A DNA stretch of 35,478 nt from Scytalidium lignicola (GCA_002812745.2 NCSJ02000410.1:1-35478); one strand, 5' to 3'; shown: positions 12,731-23,799, counted from the first letter of the stretch. Numbers and translations are program-made. Notes: generated by a model from the sequence alone, not told the origin.

Positions 12731-12955
12731 GCTAGTAAGAGTAAGAGTAAGAGCAAGAGTAGGAGCAAGGGTAAAAATAACAAGGTTAACTTTCAAACAG
12801 TTAGTTACAATTTGTACAGCTTAAGGAAGAGATTACTTACCACCACTAGGTTAGAATGAATTAACTGGACTAATTAAGGCTGACGTAATATAATGAGGAC
12901 TATTAAGGTTAAGGGCAAGAGCAAGAGTAAGAATAAGAGCAAGAGCACCAAGAGA
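12731..12955 (+). repeat. Purine-rich low-complexity tracts
   Basis: Two tracts (about 12,731-12,775 and 12,905-12,945) consist of alternating AGTAAG/AGCAAG/AGGAGC units, which in one frame read as Lys-Ser repeats. They may be internal repeats of a transposon protein. I see no gene in the rest of 12,450-13,740. Confidence 0.6.
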
Positions 12956-13433
12956 GTTACCAAAGTTATTAGCTAAGGTTATGCTTGGAATGATAAGAGT
13001 TAGGACTTGTACTACAATTTAGGTAGCTTGAAGATTGTTATACACTATTTGGTTAGCCCTTTACAGTCTGTAAATAAGTAGAATATATCACTTATAATAC
13101 TTAATGTTATACTAAGAGCTAGAAGAGTTGTAATAACAATTATAACAACTACCACCAAACAAATTAAGAATTACTATATAAGCTGTCTATAAGTTGTAGC
13201 CTGATTTACAATGATAGCATACAATTGCCTTAACATTCTTAACTCCTTGAATTTGGCCTATGAAGGCCTCATCATTTTGGATATAGTCTTCATTAAAAGT
13301 ATGACCAGTGTATAAGATAAGAACATGTACAACTAGCATTGGAGTTAGTTGTTGGACAGAAATAGTATTACAGAGTGTAATACTTGAAATGGTAACGGAG
13401 TTAGACATGATGGTAATGGCGATGGTAGTTTGG

Positions 13434-13457
13434 AGTAGTAGTAGTAGTAGTAGTAGT
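13434..13457 (+). repeat. (AGT)8 microsatellite
   Basis: Eight uninterrupted AGT triplets, a simple trinucleotide microsatellite near the right edge of the AT-rich block. Confidence 0.95.
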
Positions 13458-13810
13458 TGTAAGTGCCAAAGAAAGAAGATTTGGGAGATGGTTTAGAGGT
13501 GGTAATATATAACTTTACAGTTAATAGTAATCTGATTTCATTGTCTTTATTCATATATTAGTATGTTAATAAAGCTATGACTTACAGTTCTATTCAGAGT
13601 TGATTCTTTGTATTGTAGTAGTACTAAGAATAGTTATGGTTATATTGTTGAAAGAGAACTGAGGTTATTGTTCCTTTTGTCATATTAAACTAAAATAACT
13701 TCTTTTACAGTTCGTTACAGTCAAATCCATTGTTATATCACTATTTTAGGGCCGTACAAAGGAGGTGGTTAAAAGAAAGGGAGGCTGATTATGTAATGAG
13801 ATATCACGTG

Positions 13811-13877
13811 CACTAAGGGGGTGCGAAGCACCCCCCACCTACGAGCGGAGCAAGTAGCAAGCTTTGCTTGTAAGATT
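13811..13877. repeat. Hairpin cluster at the AT/GC boundary
   Basis: A perfect 8-bp stem with a 3-base loop (GGGGGTGC, 13,817-13,824; GCACCCCC, 13,828-13,835) is followed by a second 5-bp stem (CAAGC, 13,858-13,862; GCTTG, 13,866-13,870). The cluster sits where the AT-rich block ends. Strong short hairpins are typical of Helitron 3' ends, and a Helitron-type helicase relic lies 1.4 kb to the left, but I cannot find a convincing CTRR end, so the link is only a suggestion. Confidence 0.6.
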
Positions 13878-13879
13878 AA

Positions 13880-16334
13880 CGTTAATTCGGGCAAACGTTC
13901 GGGCAAATAGTGGGCGGGGAAGATGTAAGGGGCACCGGAAAGGTTAATACTATAATACTGCGACCGCTTTAAGCGTTCGGCATATTATTATACGGCTAGT
14001 TACTGGTAATCCATCACATACACGTGTAACCGATCTACGACTCTACTGTATGTACGTACGTACTCGTATTTTACCCCAGGATTTTCACGCCTAAAGATGA
14101 CACACTTTTCACGCGAGGGTTTAGAGTATGCAATAACTAGGGTAGGGAGGGAATCATTGGTACAGTATGCTATAGTTGAAGAGTATTGCATACTTGTTTA
14201 TGCTTGTCATAAGCCTAACTATGCAATTCTCTATTAATCTAATTTTTATGGAGTAGAAAAGGCTAGCGAGTGAATCTATTCATATACAACTAGCAGAGTT
14301 CATTGCTGAAAAGGTTATGAAAGCTTTGTAAAGAAAATATACAACCGTGTTTCATAACTAGAAGATGCCATTTTCTCTTTCTGCAGTCTCGCAACTGTAC
14401 ATCCGCTTTAGCTCCTATGACTTTATTACGCGTAAGTAGATAGGAGGTGCTAACCGCATTTATTATGCTCTAATTAAAGGAAGACGAAGTAAATTAATTA
14501 TAGTCTAAACAACAAGGAAGTACGGAGTAGAGAACATGTGGAACGAATGACTCGGGAGGATCTTGCCGGATTATCAGTTTAATTAATTATATCAAGGTTT
14601 AAATGACTTGATCGCAAATTATTATCAGCTTGCTCTTCTTTACAGTAGTTCTGCCCTTGTCACTTTTAATTGCAGTATTATTACATGACTACCCAAAATT
14701 ACCTACGTACTGGTTCTTCGACCTAAAATGATTTAACGTACTTGTGTCTATCACAGTAGTTTGTATAACTAATTAATGTTGGCTTTAAGAAAATACTGCA
14801 TGCGAGTCTAGTTACCGGGGAATCTCAAATATAGGCCGTTTGAGCTAAAGGGAAAATGTGACGGTATACTGCCGTACAGTGCATATTGCTATGCGTAGAG
14901 TATGCTCATTTGGCGAGAATAATACCCTGTAGCTAGAAATGTGGTACGTTCTCTCTAGAGTGTCCATCTGTACGTACGAGAACTAGAACCATACTACCAG
15001 GATCTTTGCTACTAACTTCATCTCCTTTGTCAAGATAGAGACATAAACGGGCTACAATAGCGTTATTATTAATTTGTCCCTAGTTCAATAATATTAGTTC
15101 AATATCGTCTTTACTACCTTTTCTAGCCTACTATATAATACGTGGTTATCAAACCTGAATCCTAATTTGAACGAATCCGTATTTGTTCAGAAAGGTGAAT
15201 AAAGCTGCTTCATCGGCATTGTTTGGTGAGTTGAGAGGAAGCGAAGGTGGGACCTGTTTTGACTCCTCAGCACAGTTCTTGTCACTGGCTAAAAGTAGAA
15301 ATCGTTCAAGGATTCATTTGGGAGCTCATTTTGGATCCCTCAAGTCAAGTTCCACTTGAGTAGTAATTCAGCCATATGATTTACTGAACATTACCAATTC
15401 AACGTCATCTCATACGAGTGTATAACATCAATTTGCCGCGTAGATGTTAAACTTAAATTTTTTTATTAGAGGGAAATTTGGAGGGTAAAGCAACATAGAC
15501 TGACTGCACAAAAGGGATACAAGATCATACAACAACGGTACATCGCCGCAGTTGTACCATGCGATTTAAGGGTATGACAACTGGTATGCTTAATCCGTGG
15601 GATTTATGCAAGCGTAATGAAGCTGTACGAATAAATAACACGATCATACCAATGTTAAGTATACATCGAGGCAAGACTAGGCAGACTTATCTCAGTAACA
15701 GTGTGTTGGTTAAGGGAGGTTTAGATAGCTGCTATGCTTGCTAGCCGTCATGAGATTTATGCAATAGCGAGATTATACCGAGGAGACGGTTGTGGTACGA
15801 CTTAGACTGACTTCGAAGAGCAGAGCAGTAAGCAAGGCAAGGCAGAATTTCGACGCCAGCTATACTAGTAGAAAATGTATGCTTTCTAAGTAGCATAGAA
15901 TTATGTAGCAAGGGAGTCACAGTGACTTGCTCCTCTATTATGTATAATGTGATTCCAGCAGTCAAGAAGTGACGAGAGGCTTGCGTAGCTTGATCTGTAA
16001 GGAGATGATTTACAAGAGACAGAACATGTGTCAGGGCTCAATTCAGTGCCTCTCGGAGCAATGTGTCGGCACAGTTAGGGTGGACAACGCTATAATCTTT
16101 GGGAAGGAATTAGATCTGAAAGGAAGAGGTGAAACATTGAGGAGGTATTCTAATTATTTGCCGTCTGCCACAACGTCAACTTTATATCCGGTAGACCAAC
16201 TCCCTTTTCCGTGGGGACTAACTTTGGTGATTTCGTAATTTGCCGGCGGTTCTGTGGAGTCAAATGAGCTTGAGCCTGCTGAAGATTGCCCAAGATACTG
16301 TAGCTGGTGGAGCCGGCCGAGCCCTGTACAGTTT
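13880..16334. other. Gene-free intergenic stretch
   Basis: Base composition is ordinary here, but no frame longer than about 90 codons exists and none of the products (for example 15,559-15,744 or 15,969-16,238 on the plus strand) resembles a known family or shows plausible intron links. I see no tRNA, rRNA or recognisable repeat. Confidence 0.6.
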
Positions 16335-16767
16335 ACGAACTAGGTGTCAGAAGTCCGTGCGTTCAGGGTGTCAAAATCATCAATTCTATTAACTAATTAG
16401 GTGTAGACGACTTATATCNTTTTTATTAATTCTTGTACTTAATACTCTTACTTCTTTAAAAGGTTATCTATCCATTTCTGTGGTATTTTCTCCTATTCCT
16501 CTATCACAGCCTGAATTATGTCAAGTTGATTCTCTTAAGTTGTAGTACTCTTGAAGTAGCTTAAAACTTATTTTAACAATTTTATTGAGTTAACACGTAA
16601 CTTCTTTATGTTTGGTTTTAATCTTTACGTCTGAAAAGCATGAGGATATTAGTGAAATGTGAATTACATCCATTTTGGTTGAAAAATGAGTGAATTTAGA
16701 TGATTCTGGCATTAGAAAAGTGAGGTTTTTGTGCCCTGAACGCACAGACTTCTGACACCTAGTTCGT
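16335..16767. mobile_element. 433-bp MITE with 33-bp terminal inverted repeats
   Basis: The left end starts ACGAACTAGGTGTCAGAAGT and continues for 33 bases to TTCAGGG. The right end (ending ACACCTAGTTCGT at 16,767) is its reverse complement with one mismatch in 33. The interior is AT-rich, has no coding potential and contains one unknown base (16,419). Size, terminal repeats and lack of coding define a miniature inverted-repeat transposable element. The flanking dinucleotides (TT on the left, TA on the right) do not give an exact target duplication, so the superfamily (perhaps TA-inserting Tc1/mariner/pogo) is not settled. Confidence 0.82.
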
Positions 16768-17390
16768 TACATACTAGCAAGTATTGCAGGGTCTAGGGTT
16801 TCGTCCACAATGAGAACTTCTGTCGCTGTTCCCGAGTCATTGCAATGGCTTGGGAGTCTAAAAGGTGCAATTAACCGCGAAGCTTCAATGAACGAAGAAG
16901 AGCAGAAGCGAAAAAGAGAAGNAAAAAAAGGCGTGGAATAGCTGAAAACCGTGACTCTACAGTGCGGTGCAACAAGTCTGAATACCCCCCTTTGAAAACT
17001 GGCGAATAAAATACGTCAAAGGATACTTCTAAGCTCTGTGATTCATTAGTTTTATAAGGGGAGCTGTTCAAACTTGTTACACCGCTCCGCCGCACTGCAG
17101 AGTCAACCGAGCGAGACAGCTGGATGGATGGCAGATTGACCCGCAACACCAAACTACCTTCACGACTCTCAGCCTGGCCTGGCCAGCGCATCGCAGTTCT
17201 AACACTTGTAGGAACACGCTCGATTATTTTCAATGCGCTTGAATAAGGCGCATGCATGTGGGCCCCCAGCGCACAGCAAAGATGGTAGTGAGTGTACTGA
17301 TATCTGGATAAGGCTGGCGATTGCCAGGATCGCGAACTCCCTAACCGTCAACGGAAGAAAGAGTCGAGCTCGAAAGAATCAATCTCGAAG
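16768..17390. other. Region upstream of the NLR pseudogene
   Basis: No convincing gene. A minus-strand frame at 16,871-17,257 (128 codons, containing an unknown base) has no recognisable features. The frame of the downstream NLR gene is open back to about 17,303 but has no ATG there, so the original start or an upstream exon may have lain in this stretch and been lost. Confidence 0.45.
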
Positions 17391-20300
17391 GTGGAGAACG
17401 TCACCTCGAGCCTTTCTGACGCTGGCAAAATAGCTAATGCAGCTGCAAACTTCAATCTGCCAGATGCTACAAAGGCGAGCCAGCCAGATGGACAAAGGAG
17501 GGGTTCTTCATTCCTTCGACGTCGGTTTGGCTCGGTATGGACACAGCAGCGGCAGACGACAAACGAAGATAGCATGAAAGGTCCTCTTGGTCTTCGCCTC
17601 CTACATTCTTCACCGCGGCCACTAATTGACCTTATCTTTGTTCATGGTCTCCGTGGCGGATCTATAAAGACTTGGCGGAAGGGAAATGATCCTCGATTGT
17701 TCTGGCCGAAATATTGGCTACCAATGGAGGCAGATCTCAGCAATTCCAGTATACACAGCTTCGGTTATGACAGTGACTGGGGAAGCATGACACCCAGCAT
17801 CCTCAATGTCCATGATTTTGGTCGGGCGTTGTACGAGGAGATGAAATCGTCTCCGTCCTTGAGGGAGAGACCTAATGTATGAACACGATGGGAAGTAGAC
17901 GCATGGGAAAGTACTAACTTTGGAGCGACAGAGTCCGATAATTCTTATTGGTCATTCTATGGGAGGTCTAGTGATCAAAAAGGTCCTTTCTTTTCGTGCG
18001 GATGACTGGACTTTTCTAACATGATGCCCTATAGGCCTACATATTGGCTCACCAAGATATCGCTCACCAACAAATCGCAGAGCGAATACGATGTATATTC
18101 TTCCTCGCAACACCCCATTGGGGCTCAGACTATGCATCGCTATTGAATAGCATACTAAAGGTCTCTGGCTTTTCCTCTTCGCGAGAGTATATCAACGATA
18201 TCACAAAAGGCTCCACCTCAGCACAACTCCTCAACGAGGACTTTGGGAGATATGCAAGCAATCTACGAATCTACTCATTCCATGAGACATTGCCTACAAT
18301 CGGCGTTTCCTCTTCCTTGATTGTTGGAAGAGATTCGGCAATTCTAGGTATTGTCTCTCCATCTGACGCTAGGTTATGAACTGAAAGAATCCAGGTGTCG
18401 GCTTCAGAAATGAGGTATCACGTTACATGAATGCTAACCACCGAGAAATATGCAAGTTTGATAGCCCTGAAGATTCAAACTACCTGTCTCTAAAGAGCAG
18501 CCTTACAAGTGCAGTCCAGGACTTGCTGGAAGATGGTGAGCTTTGCGTGATCTTATTCCGTGGTCTAGGCCGTGCTAAATACATCTTAGTCATTCTATCC
18601 CACGAAGAGAGTTCTAAGTTGCAACTGCAGAAACTTCAGACATTTCTGGGCATATCGACCATTCCCGACGAGCACTACGAGAAGCTAGAAGGGTCATGCC
18701 AATGGCTGGATGAGCGAGACGATTTCCGAGAGTGGAGAGATGCACAAGACGATCTGGATACCAGCCACAACGCAAACTATAACCCATCGTTATACTGGGT
18801 CAACGCAAATCCGGGGGCAGGCAAAACCGTCCTCGCGTCACATGTAGTATCACAGCTCGAGGAATTTCGTCTTCAACGTGCGTTCTATCACTTTCACGTC
18901 GGAAGGAAGACATCACAGTCACTAGCATACTTCCTACGGTCCGTAGCATATCAGATGGCTGCTTCTAATACTGCTGTTTGTGATGAAGTGGTGAAGCTCT
19001 ACAACGAAGGTTTTACTTTTGACCCAGACAACGCCCGGGCCATTTGGTCCAAAATTTTCAGAGCTGGCATTCTCCAGGTAAGTTCGCTCCATCAACTCAA
19101 AGACCCACTCCCAGATGAGGAACCGGACTCTGTAATAATGCTTATATCATAAATACCAATGTTTACTCCACAGTATTGGGTTATTGATGCAATAGATGAA
19201 TGTGTCAAATATGCCGAGTTCTTCAACTTTCTGAAAGGCATTCAACCTCGATTCCCGTTACGAATTTTATTACGAGCAGAAGAGTCCCTGATTTGCAAAA
19301 GCTCACGCTTCAATTACAAGGAACCCAAAATAGTATAGCCTTGGCGATATGCTTCTCTCGTCTGTTTTCTGCCATCTCTGCTACTGATCTCTTGTAGTAC
19401 GATATCATGCCTTCAGGTATTCCCTGAAGGACTGACATAATACTCTCATAACTGTAAACGCCCTCCAACTCTTCCATGACGAGCTTTACCCGGAGGAAAC
19501 ATGCATCTGATTTAGATAGAACCTCGCTCATCAGTTGTTGCTTCTCTTCCTCACTATCGATCGGCAAGACTTCCATCTGGTTATGTACAAAAAGCTCAAT
19601 ATCCCTCATTGTGTCAGGCACGGGTATTTCAATAACTGACATTGTGTATGTCTGTGCTGCTTGACCGTTGTCGATTTCCGAATTATCTGAAGCTCTAAAG
19701 CTGGATGTCAAAGTTCGCCTCCTAAGCACAAAGTCGGCTATTGAGAGATTATGTGGTCAACTTGTCTCTGTTGACAAGCAGGCGAGCCTTGTGCACATCG
19801 TTCATCTTACTGTAAGGGAGTTTCTGTCATCGAATGACGCAGAGGAGTTCAAGATTTCAAAGCCAAAGTCCCATGAGCGCATAGCATTAACATGTCTCCA
19901 ACTTCTCATCAGTCCCGTAATGCAGCCTCCAAGGCACAGACTGTTAGTAGGTCAGAAGGGCCCGGAGCAGGCAGCTTCTCTTTTGCTCGATTACTCAATC
20001 ACACAGTTCTCCGAGCATATTTTTGGTGCTTCGTCAGAAAGTGACCAGCTTCTTGTAGCCTTGGATAAGTTTCTCACCACGTCAATTTTGAGCTGGGTCG
20101 AGAGAATTGTTAACAGGAAATTTTTACATCATTTGATTCAGATTTCAAGAAATTTCAAGGGATACCTCGACAGAAGAGTGAAGTACCGATCACCACTAAA
20201 CCGATATGTCAGTAACATTAACAGCTGGGCTGCTGACCTCAGTCGGCTGGCCACCAAATTTGGCATTGCTTTGACATCGCAACCTCAATCTATATACTTC

Positions 20301-22412
20301 CTGATACCACCGCTCTGTCCGGCAGAGACAGCTATATATTGGCAATTTGGCCGATCATCCGATGGTCTCATGGTCTCGGGATTCAAGAACACGAATTGGG
20401 ATCATTGTGCCGCCACTTTGAATTTTGGGGCCGAGACTGCTGCCACTGTTGCATGTGACAACAATCTCATTTCTGTCGGTTTCGAGTCGGGGGATATCCA
20501 CTTATACAACCACAGCAGCTTTCAGAAAGAGCGTGTGATCAAACATGGCGCACCAATCGATCTCTTGCTGCTAGATCCTCTCGGCTCATTTGTCGTTTCG
20601 TCCAGCATCAAGTATCTCACCGCCTGGGATCTTGAAGGTAATTTGTTATGGCAGAAGCGACTTAGGAGCCGTTGCATCGTCCTCACATCCTCATTGACCA
20701 TTATCGCTGGTGTCACAATGTCATGGCGCGCTTTTCGATGGGATATTGCCACTGGAGAGCAAATTGAGGAGCATCTATACCCCTATCAGCCCTTCAATCC
20801 GAATTCTCGGCTTCAAGTAGATATGGTCAAAGCACCGTTTAAAGCCTCATTTGGACATGGACTTGAGCTTCTAGCTCTTGCCTACCGGAACGGTCCAACG
20901 TGTATATATGAATTGCACAGCCACAGCTGGATCTCTACTGATGGGAATCCTAGGCAGGTAGTGGTGGAGCTTGTCTTCAATCCCAATCCTGAGGTTAATA
21001 TCCTACTTCTTGCCTACGACGACTCCCATCTAGTCCTCTATGATTCATAGTCCGGCACACTGATTCAATCGCATTAACCAGAGACACACGCAATCCTTAC
21101 TTCCCTATCATGTTCAACCGATGGACAAACATTTGGAACTGTTGACGTGCTTGGGAATCTGCAGATTTGGGACTTCGAGTCTCTTACCATTCTATATCAT
21201 ATTCTGACGCCTAACCACTCATTCAGGATTCTAGGATTCACATCTGATGGTTTCAATCTGGTTGATATTGTGGACCACGAGATGAAAATATGGTCACCGG
21301 CAGCTCTTGTGAGGAAGACAATGGAAGAAGAGATCAACATAAGTGAGCAGGCCATCATCTCGCCTGTGACAAAGGGCCAGTTCGTGGCTTTTGAATCTTC
21401 TAAAATCAGATCAACTGTCGCACACGAAACACTTACCGCTGTGTTTGTAGGAAACTACCGTGGGGATGTGTCGGTGTACGACACGGTTAATACCGAAAAC
21501 TCGGAGCCTATGGCAATTTTGTACTCACATCATGGTGCTATGGTCAAATGTCTTGCAGTGACAAATGGTGATATCATTGCCTCCGGGGATGTCAACGGAC
21601 GGGTTCAAGTCTAGCAATTAGACACCTCACGACCTGCCATGATCCAGGCCGCCACGCTCAAATTGCAAGCCCGATTTACCGCTGCAATTCGACAGATACT
21701 ATTCGATAGGGCTGGAAAGTACCTTCTTGTCTCAAACATGGATTCGGATCACGTATACAACATTGATTCCGGGACTCTCGTGGGCTCACTTGCCTATCAC
21801 GAGAACGAAAGATCCATTTGGAAGTGGACGGCCCTGTCAGACGGTAAACATACCCAGCAGTTTACACTGATATTCAACCATGAGTTGGTCTCTTACCCCG
21901 CGGAGACTTTTCCGACAAAGTGTTGCGGCGGTCGCGTCTTGCTAGGCTACAAGATCGCAGATGGATTTGCTGAGACTGGAATCGATTGTGCTGTACTACA
22001 TCCACAGTCGATGTCGCTAATATTGAACGTCCGCCAACAGCGTGGATTTGTGACAACGAATTCTCTATTTATCTTCAAATTGCCAGACCTTTCGAGCAAG
22101 TCATCTATAATAACTCTCCAACCCTCAAGGACACTAGACTCCAATTTTTACACACATTTCCTAGGGATCGGTCAAGTGGAACAGCGGCTCGTTTTTTTAA
22201 ACCGAAATTCCTGGGTGTCTTCTATAGACTTATCATCCATTTCCAAGACAGAACATATTCAGCACTTCTTTGTGCCAAGCGAATTTATGACGAAAAGTAG
22301 TAATATCCTGCCGATGCTGACGGCAGACGACAAGGTCATTTTTTGTTTATATGATAAACTAGCGGTTGTGAAAAGTGGGTTGAATTTTAAGGAGTTGAAA
22401 GCTTTAGAGTGA
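17391..22412 (+). pseudogene. Lipase-NACHT-WD40 NLR-like gene, broken and internally inverted
   Basis: The product would be a fungal NLR-like signalling ATPase. An alpha/beta-hydrolase of SesB-like type comes first: IDLIFVHGLRGG, nucleophile elbow GHSMGG with Ser at about residue 171, FFLATPHWGSDYA and a later NHREICKF. Next is a NACHT NTPase with Walker A GAGKT near residue 406 and Walker B VIDAIDE near 496. A WD40/beta-propeller-like C-terminus follows. Five introns are clear: 17,877-17,931, 17,983-18,034, 18,348-18,394, 18,536-18,589 and 19,078-19,173. Family members act in allorecognition and cell-death signalling. Lesions: one base missing in the T-run at 19,265-19,268; an inverted 345-bp block at 19,321-19,665; stops TAG 21,048, TAA 21,075 and TAG 21,612, each explicable as a CpA-to-TpA change. 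The first in-frame start-like codon is GTG; an in-frame ATG occurs at 17,574. The true start is unresolved. Confidence 0.9.
19321..19665 (-). other. Inverted 115-codon segment inside the NLR gene
   Basis: Between the NACHT core and the downstream segment the sense strand has no sensible frame. The opposite strand is open and reads as exactly the missing piece, for example IEIPVPDTMRDIELFVHN, SDACFLRVKLVMEELEG and VLQGIPEGMISYYKRS. Flipping 19,321-19,665 (or equivalently 19,320-19,666) makes the frame run on at both ends, into LQLQ on the left and SISELSEALKLD on the right. The block is 345 bases, a multiple of three. I find no long inverted repeats at the edges, only a one-base ambiguity. It is either a genomic inversion or an assembly error. 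Confidence 0.88.
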
Positions 22413-22572
22413 GTAGAATGGGTGATATATAGTGTTGCTGGAACATAGTTTAGAAAAATCATTAGGCCGTGTCGTAATAGGGTTACAGTAGTACCCATTT
22501 AAAGAAATATAACGCTTTGTACTTAAACTAGTGTTGAAACCCAGGCTTGTCAAGCTCATAATCATGTACTAG

Positions 22573-23750
22573 TCAGCTCCATCCATAATACTCATTCAGG
22601 TGAAGCCTGAAGTCTGTCGTCTGATCGCAGCCCCTCCATCTTACCGAAGGAATACTACCAATTTGTTCTTTACATTCCGCCTCGATGCCAAACTTATCTT
22701 GAAGGTACTGCATTGCTTGAAGCAAGTCGTGACTTGGATTCCAGACAAACAGTTGAGTCAGTTTCCATCTAGATGCTTCCTTCAAAGCACCGAAGAGAAG
22801 GCTGGCGAGCGCTTCAATACTTCTATGATTCCTACAGTGGAGGTTCACACCTTCTGTATCCCGAGTGCCTGTTTCCGGAAGTCGTGATGCGAATATAGCC
22901 AACTGTCTGCAGACTCGTCGATAGCGCCATGTGCATCGGGAATTTTGCCATTGATCTTGAGACTGATGAAATCTCCTCGATCATGCAGCCAGCTGATCAG
23001 GTTTGCTGTGGGGAGGATTGCTATGAGATCCTCGTCGGGACTAGCAGTATACTTGTCAAAATTGACATTGATGTCTTCCACATCTCGTGCCCAAAGAGCT
23101 GGGATGTTCTTGCTAGACAGGAGTCGAGTAGCTGGACGATCCGACCAGTTTTATAATTCGAAACCACTCTGAGGACAGAAAAGAGTGGACTTCAAGGCTG
23201 GGATTTTCTTCCAGCCTCTTCTGACATAGAACTGCAATTGTGTGAGCAAGATGAAAGGGACGAAAATCGCCATAGAATTCAGCATTAACGCTTACATCTC
23301 CAATGCTTGTATAGAGCACTCTCGCAGTCGCATCGCCAGGTCCATCCATCCATTCAGCAACCCATTCTAAAAGCAGGGACGCAACTCGAAATTGCCTGAA
23401 TCGAGAATCGGTGACGACGCTCGCGATACAATAACACTACTGCTGGCGGCTCCCATTTGTATCCCGTATAAGGATGTCTCGCTGTATTGTCTTGCATGTT
23501 GCGAGAACTTGAGCTGGATCCTTGACCAGAGCGAGACACCAATATCGCAGCCCGTCATTTTAAGTGAGTGGTCGCTATGCAAGGTATTCCTCTCGCTCTA
23601 GTCTAGATAGTCTGCTGCAGAGAGCGGCTCACAAAAGGACTTTGCAGCCAGCTTCAAACACTGTACTTGTTGACTTTGGTTTGCTTCCCCAAAAAGGACT
23701 GTAAAGGGACCATCAGGCCCATCGAATGTTGTGGGCGTACTGGCAGGCAT
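22573..23750 (-). pseudogene. LYC1-like GNAT N-acetyltransferase, pseudogene
   Basis: The family is fungal GNAT acetyltransferases related to yeast-type lysine N-acetyltransferase LYC1 (about 370-400 residues; this relic would give about 370). It starts at ATG 23,750 (MPASTPTTFDGPDGPF) and shows LVKDPAQVLATCKTIQRDI, the acetyl-CoA region at CIASVVTDSRFRQF (normally RxxGxG/A; glycines lost), then AEWMDGPGDA. An intron lies at 23,232-23,295. Then come WKKIPALKSTL, LPTANLISWLHDRGDF, KINGKIPDAHGAI and a C-terminal HLNEYYGWS. Damage: a 5-bp tandem duplication (TCTAG twice, 23,597-23,606), in-frame stops at 23,575, 23,560, 23,437, 23,151 and 22,845 (positions of the lowest base), and a one-base shift near 22,829. 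Most stops fit CAG/CAA or TGG changed by C-to-T. It converges on the NLR gene. Confidence 0.82.
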
Positions 23751-23799
23751 AATCAATTAGTTGTGGACAGATATCTTTAATCTTCAAAAATTAGTGGAT

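Larger units (their letters stand above)
1..13740. repeat. AT-rich, RIP-degraded nested transposon block
   Basis: The whole stretch is extremely AT-rich, in contrast with the ordinary base composition that begins near 13,750. No long open frame survives. When frames are read through stops, transposon protein motifs appear on both strands, with TGG and CAA/CAG codons repeatedly turned into TAG, TGA or TAA, and with Asp-to-Asn and Cys-to-Tyr changes. That C-to-T/G-to-A signature is what RIP leaves in repeated DNA of ascomycetes. Readable elements are listed separately. Positions 1-400 and 12,450-12,730 hold nothing I can assign. Confidence 0.9.

Noticed and set aside
16871..17257. A 128-residue minus-strand gene
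   Set aside because: It contains an unknown base and an unremarkable composition, has no recognisable domain, and overlaps the likely 5' region of the NLR gene.
18348..18394. A frameshift lesion in the hydrolase domain of the NLR gene
   Set aside because: A 47-base GT-AG intron restores the frame exactly (DSAILG joined to VGFRNEVS), so this is a normal intron.
19321..19665. A site-specific inversion switch with flanking recombination repeats
   Set aside because: No significant inverted repeat was found at the edges; the only shared short string (GCTTCA near 19,307 and its complement near 19,688) is unequally spaced from the junctions.
23113..23349. A separate 78-residue minus-strand ORF
   Set aside because: Most of it reads through the intron (23,232-23,295) of the acetyltransferase relic and then continues in a wrong frame.
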